From Apium graveolens (Eukaryota; Streptophyta; Magnoliopsida; Apiales; Apiaceae), in assembly GCF_009905375.1 (NCBI RefSeq), contig NC_133650.1, positions 172,626,518 through 172,690,517 of the forward strand: a stretch of DNA of 64,000 nt, in the 5' to 3' direction. Within the stretch, counting starts at the first letter, position 1. Every line of letters begins with the position of its first letter. Positions 30,047 through 41,880 of the stretch are shown here, in pieces. The notes below the pieces were generated by a model, which saw only the letters and a program-made list of their open reading frames with translations, made no database searches and was not told the origin of the DNA. A program made the translations under genes and the position numbers.

Positions 30047-33000
30047 TCAAAAGACATCTCTCAGCATATTCAAGTTCATTGACCATCCTCCTTTTTGCAT
30101 CTTTTTCAATTCAGCTGTATCTTCACCAGTTTGAAAAATAGCTGCTCTGAGATCATTTATTTTAGCTTTTCTTATCTCCTGATCTAGTCTGATCAGATAT
30201 GCCTTGTCAGACTCTAGATTGAATTCTACAGCCTTATAACCCAGAAAAGTAGTTATAATCTTAGCAGAGTTAGGCTTCATATCGACAATATCACCTTTGT
30301 GATCTCTGTACGTGGGACAATATATAGTATACCCTTCCATCTATCATAAAATATAACAAGATATGTTCTTTTAAAAAGGTATGGTAAACCATTTGTACAG
30401 ATTCAAGTCAATTCAATCTTTCAGGAGTTGCTCCAACACCTGGTTCACTTAAGGAAGTTGTATCGTTGGTAGTGCTATGTACTCTTCTCTTATCAGAACT
30501 GCCCAATTCAGATTTATCTCTTGCTTCCTTTCCTGTAACAACTCTTGCTTCAAAACCACTTGTTGTAGTCTTCAAAGGTTGAGTTTGCTTAGCTTTGGTG
30601 AATCCTGGTAGGAGTATCTTTGAAGGTTTAACATGAGCAATGTCAGAGGTTTCCTTTTCCTTATCTTCTGATATCAAGACAACTTGAGCTATGTCAGAGG
30701 TTGCTTGCTTCACTTTCATATAAGAACTTACTACATCTTCACTCTGAATAACATGAGCCATGTCAGAGGTTGTTTGAGAAATCTTCTTTGTCATCAGAGT
30801 AAGACTATCATCTTCTTTAGTTATTTCTTCATCCATGACTGGCATATAAACCTTTACAAGTTCATCAACTTTTTCTTTGCCCTTGGACCTTGGATCAATT
30901 TCCACTTGTGATTTAGCTTTGGTTGCCTCAGAATTTGTTCTTTCCTTTATCACAATACCCTTAGGCTTTGGAAATTTCTTTTCAACAACAGAAGCTTTAG
31001 ATTTTGTCTTGACACATTCTGCTTTGAGTCTAGCTTCTTCTTCCTTTAGACTCTCAAAGTCCATTCCTGGATTTTCTTTAAGAAATAATTGCTTTGAAAT
31101 TTCTTCATCAAGTTCCAGATGTTCACCAGAACTTATCCTTTTACCAGTATCAGAACTTATTGTTCTCCCAGTATCAGAACTTGTTCCTTGACTTATAATT
31201 CTAGCTTTACTTGATGAAAATCCTTTGCTTTGACCTTAACCTCTACCCTTATCAGAGTTTCCCTGGTCATCATTTCCATCATCCTTTCCCTTCAGTGTCT
31301 GAATAGATTTGCATTTGGACTTAATCACTTTCTCCCCCTTTTTGGCATCAGCAGGTAAAAGAAGAGAGACAAGCAATTCCACTGAGGATTGGATCTCATT
31401 GAGTTGAGTTTGCTGAGAAGCTTGATTCTTTAGAATTTCATCAATCTGAGTTTGTTGCTTCTCCTGAGTTTTCTCAATGTAGGAAATTCTGTCAATGGTA
31501 GGCTTGAAAAATCTGTTCTTTTCAAGTTTCACATTCATATCTTGCTGGATCAAGGTTTTTTGAATTTTATTCACCTTGGCACGAGATGTTGAGTGTTGAC
31601 CTTGAAGGTTCCTAGTACTCAATGCAGTAACTCTCAGCTGTGCCTTAAAATCATCATTTATCAGCATTTCATCAGCTTTTTCCAGATGCTCAGCAAGAAT
31701 CTTTTCAGAAGGAACAAAACTAACTGTGTTCCATTCCTTAGTCCACTTTTTTCCTCTAGGAGTTTCACTCCAAGGTACTGGTGCTTCCCCTCTAACAAAC
31801 TTCTTTATCAACTTAGCTTTGTTAACTATTTGTTGAGGTGCATGTCCTAATGGACCAGCTGCTTCAGCATCTAAATTAGCAGCAACTTCACCAGTAATAT
31901 TCTCATTGGCAGCATCAGAACTTGTAGATCCTGCAGTATCATCATCCTCTGATAAAATAGCAGTATGTGAGGCTATAGAGGCTTCAACATCATCCTCTAA
32001 ATTCTGCTATGTAGCCAGGTTCTGATCAACATCCAAAATTGGTGTTGGTGGTGGAGTGAGTTGTGTTGGTGGAGCTTCCAAGTACAAAACCTCAGGCACA
32101 ATCAAGTTATGAATATCAATTTCAGCACTTGTACCTGGTTCTTCAGTATGTACTAGATCAACTACAGGTGACATAGGAGGTGTAGGTATTCTGTCTTGAG
32201 CAGTTTTTGGTTGTGCAGAAGGAAGTGATTCAATAACAATTGGTTCTGTTGAGATCAGAGATTCCTGACCCACTTCCTTAACTGCTTCCACTACATCCTC
32301 TGAATCTGACTCAACTATGTCCCTGTGAGCTCTCTGTTTCTTCAATTTCTTCAAAGGTGGAGACACTGTAGGAGCTTTATCAACAGAATTTAACTTTCTA
32401 ATCCTTTTGAGGGGCCTAGAACTCCCAGTTACAATATCTTTCTGAGAAGAGACCTTCTCAGCTTCTACAACAACAGCATCTGATATGGGAACCTGTTCCT
32501 CAGTTGTTTCCTCAAATCAACAGAATTTAATCAAAACATTCATCATAAAATAAAAGTAAAAATCGATGAAGTAAAGATTAATAAATTGCAATTAAACATG
32601 CATAATCACATAATTTGAGTAACAAAGAACAAATCTTGCAATTAAAGAAAATTTCATTGATATATCAGATGAGTACATTTCATGAAATTTATCAATTACA
32701 TGCAAAAATTACAAGATAGTCATATTCTACGATTCTTAACATCAACAGCCTTAGTCCTAGTCTAAGAAGCTTGACAAAGCTGATGGTGAAGAGAAACAGA
32801 TGGATGACAATTAATTCTTCTTCCTACTTTCAACAAAGAGAACAACAAGATGAATGATTTGGTCCTGGTGTTTAAGAATATGAAGATGAACTTCTCTTTT
32901 GAAAGACAACAAATCATTTTTAATGTTCTCTGGAAGTTGAATCCAGATGACGAATGAAATGTTGTTGATAGGATATGAAGTCGGAATTTCATTTCGAAAG

Positions 33001-33050
33001 ATAGTCACAGTCTCTGTCCCATAACAGTAATACCAACTAAAATGTGCCAT
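30047..33050 (-). pseudogene. Copia-2 third ORF region, broken and with a different 5' part
   Basis: Blocks in order on the - strand: 33050-32811, a 79-residue ORF (MAHFSWYYCYGTETVTIF) not recognised and unlike the Copia-1 start; 32810-32521, no coding; 32515-32007, matching the Copia-1 C-terminal half (VGQESLISTEPIVIESLP); 31811-31236, coiled-coil and basic (QKQQTQIDEIL-like); 31064-30408, charged repeats with SDIAHV; 30340-30047, a conserved tail (MEGYTIYCPTYRDHKGD). Stops and frameshifts separate the blocks. The globular N-terminal domain of the Copia-1 version is absent. Confidence 0.6.
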
Positions 33051-34473
33051 CGTTTGAGAGAAATGAACAGATGTTGTTTTACTGATGAATGATCAGTCAT
33101 TTAAATAGGCAATGAAATACTAAGGGATGCGAGGAATGTGTAACAATTACAAGTAAAAATAATGACCCCTCGACTCGCTAGACTGATGTATAATAATAAC
33201 AGTCACCAAAAGATCTAAAGCCAGAGTTAATAGACACGGGATATAATAATAATTACTGTGCGCATGCAGTTTTTCAATACATACACACTAACCACTAACC
33301 CATAATGATTATGACTGTTTTATCTCACATTAACCAATATTTTGTAAAAATATTATCGTTCAAGTAATGACCAAAAATAAACCAAATAAATAAATACTGC
33401 CATATCAGCATCAGAACTTGATTATTATCAGAATTTAAAAGTCATCAGAATATGGCTCCTTAACTCGAAAAGTGAATGTTTATTCTTGTAATTCTTCACA
33501 CAAATACTGATATGGTTTCCTCAGAACTTAATCATCAGAACTTCCATCAGAACTTGTCCTCAGAATTTATGCAACTGACACTTAAACTGTTCATCTAAAA
33601 TAACATTTATCACCATAGTAATTTTCATCATTCATATGGAGTGTATGTGTGTGCAATAAGCTCAATATCAGAAAAAGAGTAAAGTCTGATTCACTTCAGT
33701 ACATCTTAGAAATAAGGCATAACTAAGATCTTTGCTTAAAATCTGTCATTATTCTGAAGTCTACTGTAGAATGAGTTCATGCATGAGTCCACCTCAATTG
33801 TTTTGTGCTCATTTTATGCATCTTTTGAAATTCCATTTTACAGTGGCTTCTCAGTGTAAGTGAGTCACGACTGCTTATCAGAATTTATGTTGTTATCAGA
33901 GTATTTCTCCAGTAATCATAGTGTGTGAAAAGTCACCAAGAAAATTTTATTTTGCTTTTCTAATGCATATTACTTAATACCAGCAATGCACTTGGGTCTT
34001 CCCTTCCACGTTTTTACTCTAGATCTCAAAGGAGTACCTGATATTTATTTCTTTTTTTTTCTTTTTCTTTTGATAAGTGAGGCTTATCAGCACTTAGTAC
34101 ATCCATCAGATTTACTAACATCAGAACTTAACAGATAAGAAGCACTATTCTAGTTTTTGACTTAGTAATAAGATACACAAAGTAAACTTAACTAAGCTCA
34201 ATATCAGAATTTGCTTGTGTTAAAAGATTTCCACATAAATAATTACTTCATACATAGGATCTTTAGTATATTAAAGACTACTAGGTCAGCATCTAGCACA
34301 GTTATCCTCATTGGATTGAATAGTAACAGAAACATTCATATCACTATCAGAGTTTAGAAATTTACATCAGACAATAATCAGCACTTAAGAAAATTTCAAT
34401 TTAAGCACAGAATACACAAAGATAGTAATATCTGTAAATACTGATCATAAAGTCTGATGTATCAGAACATAAA
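33051..34473 (-). other. Copia-2 spacer between pol and the third ORF
   Basis: No gene seen. Dense in ATCAGAACTT/ATCAGAATTT motifs (on the + strand). From about 33250 to 34473 it corresponds to the Copia-1 spacer in inverse; from 33050 to about 33240 it does not. A TATA-like CTATTTAAAT (- strand, 33099-33108) lies about 50 bp before the MAHF start codon. Confidence 0.6.
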
Positions 34474-37400
34474 CTAGGCAGATTTAGAGAAAGAACCTGA
34501 AACCATTCCAAGTTCATTTACCAATCTTGTAAAAGTAGCTTCACACAGTAGTTTTGTGAAGATATCTGCTAGTTATTGATCTGTTGGAACAAAATGCAAT
34601 TCCACTGTACCTTTATCCACATATTCCCTAATGAAGTGGTACCTAATGCTGATGTGATTTGTCATTGAGTGTTGAACTGGATTACCTGTCATAGCAATAG
34701 TACTTTGATTATCACAGTAAATAGGGATTTTAGAAAATTCTAACCCATAATCCAGTAACTAATTCTTCATCTAAAGAATATGTGCACAACAGCTTCCTGC
34801 AGCAATGTATTCTGCTTCTGCAGTTGATATGGAAATTGACTTCTATTTCTTGCTAAACCAAGAAACCAATCTGCCTCCAAGAAATTGGCAGATTCCACTT
34901 GTGCTTTTCCTGTCAATTTTGCATCATGCAAAATCTGCATCTGAGTAACCTATTAGCTTAAAGTCTGATCCTCTAGGATATCACAATCCCAGATCAGTTG
35001 TACCCTTAAGGTACTTGAAAATTCTTTTCACAGCTGTTAAGTGAGGTTCTCTTGGATCTGCTTGAAATCTTGCACAGAGACAGGTAGCATACATGATATC
35101 AGGTCTACTTGCAGTTAGATAGAGTAGAGAGCCAATCATACCTTTGTAAACAGTAATATCTACTGATTTACCAGTATCCTTATCCAACTTTGTTGCAGTG
35201 GCCATAGGAGTGGATGCACTTGAACAATCTTGTATTCTAAACTTTTTCAACAAATTTCTGGTGTACTTAGATTGATAAATAAAAGTTCCTTCTTCATTCT
35301 ACTTGACTTGAAGGCCCAGAAAATAGTTAAGTTCTCCCATCATACTCATTTGATATCTTGACTGCATCAGCTTAGAAAACTTCTTACAAAGTCTGTCATT
35401 TGTAGAACCAAAAATGATATCATCAACATATATCTGCACCAAAAGTAAGTCCTTTCCATGGTTGAGGTAGAACGGTGTTTTGTCAATAGTCCCTCTGTTA
35501 AATCCACTTTCCAGAAGAAACTGAGCTAATGTCTCATACCATGCTCTTGGAGCTTGCTTAAGGCCATAAAGTGCTTTATCAAGCCTGTAGACATAATTGG
35601 GAAATTTAAGATCTACAAAGCCTAGAGGTTGTTCAACATATACTTCCTCTTCCAATTCTCCATTAAGAAAAACACTTTTCACATCCATTTGAAAGACTTT
35701 AAACTTCTTGTGAGCAGCATAAGCCAAAAATATCCTTATGGCTTCCAATCTAGCAACTAGTGCAAATGTTTCATCAGAATCAATTCCCTCATGTTGAGAG
35801 TATCATTTTGTAACCAGCCTTGCTTTATTCCTTGTAATTATGCCATCACTGTCAGTTTTGTTTCTGAACACCCACTGTGTACCAACAACATACCTGTTTT
35901 TTGGTCTTGGCACTAGGGTCCAGACTTTATTTCTTACAAATTCATTTAACTCTTCCTGCATTGCTTGCACCCAATCAGCATCTTGAAGAGCTTCTTCCAC
36001 TTTCTTTGGTTCAGTCTGAGATAGAAAAGAATGATAGAGACATTCATTTGATGTAGCGGTTCTAGTTCTGACACCTGCATCAGGATTTCTAATAATTAAG
36101 TCAGGTGTATGTGCTTTAGTCCACTTCCTTGTAGATGGAAGGTTATCTCTAGAACTGGATGCTCCCCCATGATCCATGCTGTCTCCATCAACATTTTCTG
36201 ATGCTCCCCCTGAAATTATGCTCTCTGAGTTGGATCCTTCAGAATTTGAGTTTCCAGAAATATCAGAACATGAGTTTCCAGAATTATCATAACTTGGCCC
36301 ATCAGAACTTGAAGAGCCTGTTGTAGGTTCTAATGCTTCTTGTGATGTGGTTGGATCTTCAGTATGCTCCCCCTGCACAGGTGCATCTTCCTTTGGCGTA
36401 GTCATCACAGTTTCAATAACATCAGAGTTTAATCCATCAGAGTTTGCAGTATCAGGATTTAGACTGTCAGGATTTACAGAATCAGAATTTAAAACTTCAT
36501 TTTCAAATCTCAGCCGATCATGATCATTGAAATCTTCAAGTCCAGTAATCTTCTTATCATCAAAAGAGACATTGATAGATTCCATGACAACCCTTATTCT
36601 TAAATTGTAGACTCTGAAGGCTTTTGTGGAAAGTGGATATCCAACAAAAACTCCTTCATCAGCTTTTAGATCAAATTTAGATAGCTGTTCGGGATGAGTC
36701 TTAAGAATAAAACACTTGCATCCAAATACATGAAAATACTTCAGATTTGGCTTCTTTTTCTTCACCATCTCATATGGTGTTTTTCCATGCTTGTTGATAA
36801 GTGTAGCATTCTGAGTAAAACAAGCAGTCTGCACAGCTTCAGCCTAAAAGTAGGTTGGTAACTTTGCTTCATCAAGCATAGTTCATGCGGCATCAATAAG
36901 AGTTCTATTCTTTATTTCAACAACTCCATTTTGCTGTGGAGTTCCAGGAGCAGAAAATTCCTGCTTTATTCCATGGTTTTTGCAGAACTCTTCCATAATC
37001 AAATTCTTGAACTCAGTGCCATTATCACTCCTTATAATTTTCACAGAGTTTTTGACCAATTTATCCTGTTGTTTGACATGATCAATCAAGATAGATGCAG
37101 TTTCAGTTTTGTGTGCAAGAAATACACCCATGTGTATCTGGTGAACTCATCCACTATGACCATAGCATATTTCTTCTTTGTAATAGACATGACATTCACT
37201 GGACCAAATAGATCAACATGTAGTAGGTGATAAGGCTCAAGAATTGATGATTCAATCTTGCTCTTGAATGAAGATTTTCTTTATTTTGCCTTCTGACAAG
37301 AATCACAAAGGCCATCAGGAGCAAATACTGATTTTGGTAGTCCTCTTACAAGATCTTTCTTGACTAGTTCATATATATTATTGAAATTTAAATGAGAGAG

Positions 37401-37832
37401 TTTCTTGTGCCAATTCCAGCTTTCTTCAATTAATAATCTACTCAACAGACATATTGCAGAACCATTAGTACTTGTTGAAAGCTTTGCTTCATAAATGTTA
37501 CCATGCATGTATCCTTTCAAAACAACTTTGCCTGTAGATTTGCTTACAACTTCACAGTGTTCTTCAAAGAAATCCACATGATAACCTCTGTCACAGATTT
37601 GACTCACACTCAGCAGATTCTGTTTAAGTCCTGAGACCAGAGCTACTTTTTTAATGATGACATTCCCAAGATTGATATTGCCATATCCCAGAGTTTTTCC
37701 CATGTTGCCATCTCTATAAGAAACACCTGGGCCAGCTTTCTCCACAAAGTCTGATAGCAGGGCTTTATTTCCAGTCATATGTCCTGAACATCCACTGTCC
37801 AGAACTAGGATGTTCTTCCTGTTGCCCTGCAA
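34474..37832 (-). pseudogene. Copia-2 pol: protease, integrase, RT, RNase H, broken
   Basis: Protease LDSGCSGHM near 37800 keeps its catalytic Asp. The GAG-pre-integrase and zinc region reach 37281. Integrase core has IIRSDNGTEF near 37045 and NGVVEIKNRT near 36910, where the Glu is kept. A Ser/Asn-rich linker follows, then RT from about 35990, with a frame break near 35805 and YVDDIIFGS near 35425. RNase H is near 34930-34530, with a stop near 34925 and further stops. Pol ends at 34474 with SKSA, four codons later than Copia-1. Fewer lesions than Copia-1 in protease, more in RNase H. Confidence 0.88.
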
Positions 37833-37845
37833 TCACAAAGACCAC

Positions 37846-40168
37846 TAATGATTAGTTTTAAGGACCCAGACTTGCTTGGATCCTTTGGCCTTATTAAGTT
37901 TGTTAACATTTGCAGCGGATTTAGCATCAGAGTTTATGTTAACAGTTTTCTATCAGAATTTGCAATATCAGACTTTACATCAGAACTTACACTAGAAGGA
38001 ATAATGCTAACTTTCTTTACAGAAGGTTTTATTTGATAATAATCATAGTACAAACTATGATATTCCTTACAAGTATAAATGGAATGCCATAAACTACCAC
38101 AATGAAAACAAAGATTTTGTGGCTTATATCTAACAGACTGACTCTTAACTCCTGATTTTGAAGGTAAGGAGTTTATGTTCTTATTCTTCCTGCAAAAAGA
38201 AGCCAGATGGTTAGAATTTCCACAGTTATGACATGTTTTTTCTAGGAGCATTAGGAACAGGCTTATAATTGTTACTTTTGTTCACACCTCCCTTTCCATT
38301 CCTATTTTTCCTAGGTGGCTTTACCTTGTTTACATTTTTAACATCTTTAAGCTTATATTGAAGCTGCTTCTTAGTCATTAAGCCTATGTTAACTTCAGTT
38401 GGCTTATCCTGTTTAGGTTTTTCAGAAGTTAATTTCTCCTTAACTTCTGTTTTCTCATTATCAGACTTTGCAGTTACAAACTTAACAGGATATACCTTTG
38501 GTTTTTGTTTAACAACTATAGGCTCAATTTCTACAATTCCCTTACTGTTCTTATCATCTCCATAACCTAAGCCCTCTTTCCAGTTTCCAATACTAAGAAT
38601 ATCCTGAGTTGCTTTACCAGAGTTAGTCCAAGTCCTGATAATCTCTCTTTCCTTTTCTAACTCAGTTTTTAGAGATTCATTCATTTTAGCACTTCATCCC
38701 TAACATAAAAGGCATCATCTCTATCTTTCTGAGTTTGATGAAAAATGGCTAACTCTTTTTCTAAATAATCATTCCTCTTTTTAAAAGCAAGATTTTCAGA
38801 AGTTAATCTTTCACATGTTAAAGTTTGATCTTTATAACTAATGAACATGGTTTTAAGTTATCTTCTCAACTCAGTAATTTCATCAGTATGAAAGGCATAA
38901 GTAGTTTGAGGTACCTTTAAGTCAGCAGTATCAGAACTGCTATCAACATTTGCCATCAAGGCATAGTTTTCCTCATCCTCAGAATCTGAAGCATCTGACC
39001 CGCTTTTCTTCTTTGTGACAAGAGCCTTGCCTTTGCCACTCTTCCCTTTTCTGCAATCAGGAGATATGTGGCCTTTCTCACCACAATTATAGCATTTAAC
39101 ATTTGAGTAATCTCCTCTGTCAGACTTTCCTCCTTTGCCTTTAAATTTTCTGAAACCTTTCTTATCAGAACTTGCACCTTTCTTGGAAAACTGTTTTCCT
39201 CTCCTGAATTTCCTGTATGCAATCTTTGTGATTCCTTTCACTATAAGAGCACACAGCTTCATCATCTCTTCATCAGGGTCCATCTCAGGTATACTTTCAG
39301 TTTCTGAGTCATCATCACTATCAGAACTTGATGACTCAGTATCAGACTTTGTGATGAGAGCTTTTCTCTTTCCTTTGCTTGAGGCAGCTTCTTAGGGACT
39401 TTCCTCCTCAGCCACAAAGGCAACTGTCCTTGACTTTCTTCCATTCATCTTGCTTCTTTGTTTCATCTCAAGTTCATGAGTCTTGAGCATCCCATAAATT
39501 TCATCAAGAGTTATTTCATCAAGATTATAGTTGTCTCTTATTATTGTGGCCTTCAAATCTCATCTTTCAGGAAGAGCTAACATGAATTTAAGATTTGAAT
39601 CTTCAATATCATACTCTTTGTCAACTAGTGAAAAATCATTCAAGAGTTTGACAAATCTGTCATATAAATCAGTTAATGACTCATCAGTCTTTGAGTCAAA
39701 GTGCTCATACTCTTGAGTGAGTATAGTCTTCCTGTTCTTCTTCATTGAATCAGTTCCCTGACACCTTGTTTCCAAATCATCCCATATCTCTTTTGTAGTC
39801 TTACATTGAATTACCTTATTTGACATGGCATTATCAATGGCACTATGCAGCAAATATCTTATCTTTGCATCCTTTGCAATCGATGAGATATCTTCAGCAG
39901 TGTACTCACTTTTCTCCTTTGGTATAGACTTTGCTGGTTGACCTGCAACTTCCACAGAGAGTTTGGTTGGCATATGTGGTCCTTCATTAATCCTGTCGAG
40001 ATATTCTGGATCTGTAGCTTCCAGAAACATATCCATCTTCACTTTCCATATGGAATACTCCGAAGGTCTCAACATGGGAACTCTTATAGTCTCATATCGA
40101 CTATGGATTATGGTTTTTGGAGTTTCTTCAGTTTTGGTGGGCTTGGTTGGAGTTTATTCTTCAGACAT
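37846..40168 (-). pseudogene. Copia-2 gag, broken
   Basis: ATG at 40168 (MSEE, then stop). The capsid block is 40075-39560 (WKVKMDMFLEATDPEYLDR). The nucleocapsid block contains CYNCGEKGHISPDC near 39085. A charged stretch at 38684-38226 is followed by CHNCGNSNHLASFC near 38230 and CFHCGSLWHSIYTC near 38110. Same three-knuckle layout as Copia-1. The frame ends in KTNH and TAG near 37849, before the in-frame TGA and protease. Frameshifts separate the blocks. Confidence 0.85.
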
Positions 40169-40209
40169 GATTGTTTTTAGATCTTAAACTGTATGTGTGT
40201 TAACAGATA

Positions 40210-40221
40210 GCTCTGATACCA
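40210..40221 (-). other. Copia-2 primer-binding site
   Basis: On the - strand TGGTATCAGAGC, two bases after the 5' LTR. Confidence 0.9.
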
Positions 40222-40223
40222 CT

Positions 40224-40842
40224 TGTTAGGTCACACACACTGTAGAAGGGGGTTGAATACAGTGTTCACTACAATCAAATCAAATATAAGAACTCAAGTA
40301 ACATAACACAGATTTTATTCAACACAATAAACTCTGTTACAAAGAACTGTTCTCTCTCGGTGATGAACAAATTATCACGAGAGCTGCTAGGGTTACAAAG
40401 AATAATAACTTCGATAATGATAACACATATAGTGTAAACCCTATGTCTGTGTTTATATACTACACAGTTAGAAGATAATGTTCTAATTGATATGGAATAT
40501 AATTCTGCTTCCTAAAATATATCAACTAGTTATCTTTTCTTCCAAGTATTCTATTCTTCATAGAATTCCTTCTTCATGCATATTTCTTCTTGTATTTGTC
40601 TTGATCTTCTTTCCTTTCAATCAGCCGCCTGCCTTATCTGAAAGTCTCCTTAAGTCCTGATATTATCTCCTGATAAATATCTTCTGATATCTTAAGTTCT
40701 GATAACTTAAGTTCTGATATCTTAAGTCCTGACTTCAGTATAAGTACTGATTTCCAGTTAAGTACTGATTTGTCCTGTTAAGTAAGATCTGAAAACTTAA
40801 ACACAAATCATATTAGCCATGACATCACAAATATATCTAACA
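40224..40842 (-). repeat. Copia-2 5' LTR (619 bp)
   Basis: Same length as the 3' LTR. It contains a TATA box (GTATATAAACAC on the - strand, about 40450-40460). Confidence 0.93.
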
Positions 40843-40847
40843 AACTA

Positions 40848-40906
40848 TTATATTTTTCATACTTGTTCGAAACATCTATATAATTGTATCCAACCCCCCT
40901 TAAACA
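40848..40906 (+). repeat. 3' LTR of the copia tail, part 2
   Basis: After the target duplication the interrupted LTR resumes and ends TATCCAACCCCCCTTAAACA. This resembles the CAACCCCCTT end seen in the other copia LTRs here. Confidence 0.6.
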
Positions 40907-41072
40907 ATTGTATTATTACTGGATAATATTAAAAATATCATACCATCCAATGTGAAGCATTATACCAGGTGAATAAGTTTCTTGCTTTCCCACTTTAATT
41001 ATGTTTAATTTTAATTACAGTAAATTAAAATATAAAAAATGATAAAGTTTTAGATATTGTAATTAAATTTAT
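40907..41072 (-). other. Host DNA next to the GLYR1 relic
   Basis: AT-rich, probably intron of the relic. Only a weak exon-like match near 40970. The remaining GLYR1 exons are not seen in the window. Confidence 0.4.
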
Positions 41073-41594
41073 GTTGTCCCCAACAACAAGGATTACTAGC
41101 TGGCCATCTTCTGCAGGCTTCTTACTGTTTAAAACTGGAGCTTCAACGAAGTGGCTACCCTTTAATATGATTGTCTGAACATTTTATAACAGATGTGGTA
41201 CCCATAAGAGACTGATTTAATTATTTATTTTAAATATAGACCCCTTAAAGTAAATCATGGTATAAACCAAATAACTAAAACGAAACAATATTTGAGTTAT
41301 GCAATAAGCTAAACCTCACTAATATTCGATGAGGTATCAGCATCAACTGTTGACATGTCAATATAGGCTTTTCCAGTACTCCATAACACTATCTTTATCA
41401 AACACAGCCTAAATTAACCACAATACTAATATCACCATATAACTAAGCAACAACAATTACAATAAGGGAAAAACTTGGTTTTACGAACTGAAAGAGCTGC
41501 AGCGCGATCAGACAACATAGCAAAGGTATATTTGCACTTGTTGAAGAGTACTACGAGTTTCGCCAATAGAAGCACCATGCTCCACCATATCACA
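41073..41594 (-). pseudogene. GLYR1-like glyoxylate/succinic-semialdehyde reductase relic, middle exons
   Basis: Beta-hydroxyacid dehydrogenase family; the working enzyme reduces glyoxylate and succinic semialdehyde with NADPH. Three exon relics on the - strand: 41594-41485 (CDMVEHGASIGE, then in another frame NKCKYTFAMLSDRAAALSV), 41408-41315 (VFDKDSVM, then shifted GKAYIDMSTVDADTSSNIS) and 41174-41073 (KGSHFVEAPVLNSKKPAEDG and QLVILVVGDN). Acceptors TTGTAG, TTTAG and TTCAG and donors near GTAAAA and GTTTAG fit. IDMSTVDA and SKKPAEDGQL are close to plant GLYR1. A frame change in two exons and a doubtful last donor make it a pseudogene. A weaker match (GKQETYSPG) near 40970 may be the next exon. 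Confidence 0.8.
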
Positions 41595-41875
41595 CTACAA
41601 GAACACATGATGTCGTGGATTAATAGTAGGCATCAAATCAATAATGTATAAATCAGTTATAAATTGTATATAATTTTAATCGATAAGTCATTTATAAGTG
41701 ACAGCTAAATAGGGTGAATAATAATCATAAGTAAAAAATAACACCCATCTAATAATAATTCAATCATATTAGCATATCAGGCATTTATGAATAAACGTAA
41801 GTGCGTTCTTAAATGTAAAAACTAAAAAGAAAAATAGGACATGATAAGTAATGTTATTACATGGGACAAGAGGAG

Positions 41876-41880
41876 AATAC
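41876..41880. repeat. Target-site duplication, left copy
   Basis: AATAC, identical to 45334-45338, flanking the solo LTR. Confidence 0.9.

Larger units (their letters stand above)
29178..40842 (-). mobile_element. Copia-2: full-length SIRE-like element (11.7 kb)
   Basis: Two 619-bp LTRs, PBS, gag, pol, spacer, third ORF and PPT, all on the - strand. Flanks are AACTG (29173-29177) and AACTA (40843-40847), a 5-bp target duplication with one change. About 24 differences in 619 bp between the LTRs were counted by eye (about 4%), older than the Tat element. The coding part closely matches Copia-1 but in inverse orientation. Stops and frameshifts in gag, pol and the third ORF indicate a dead copy. 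Confidence 0.92.
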
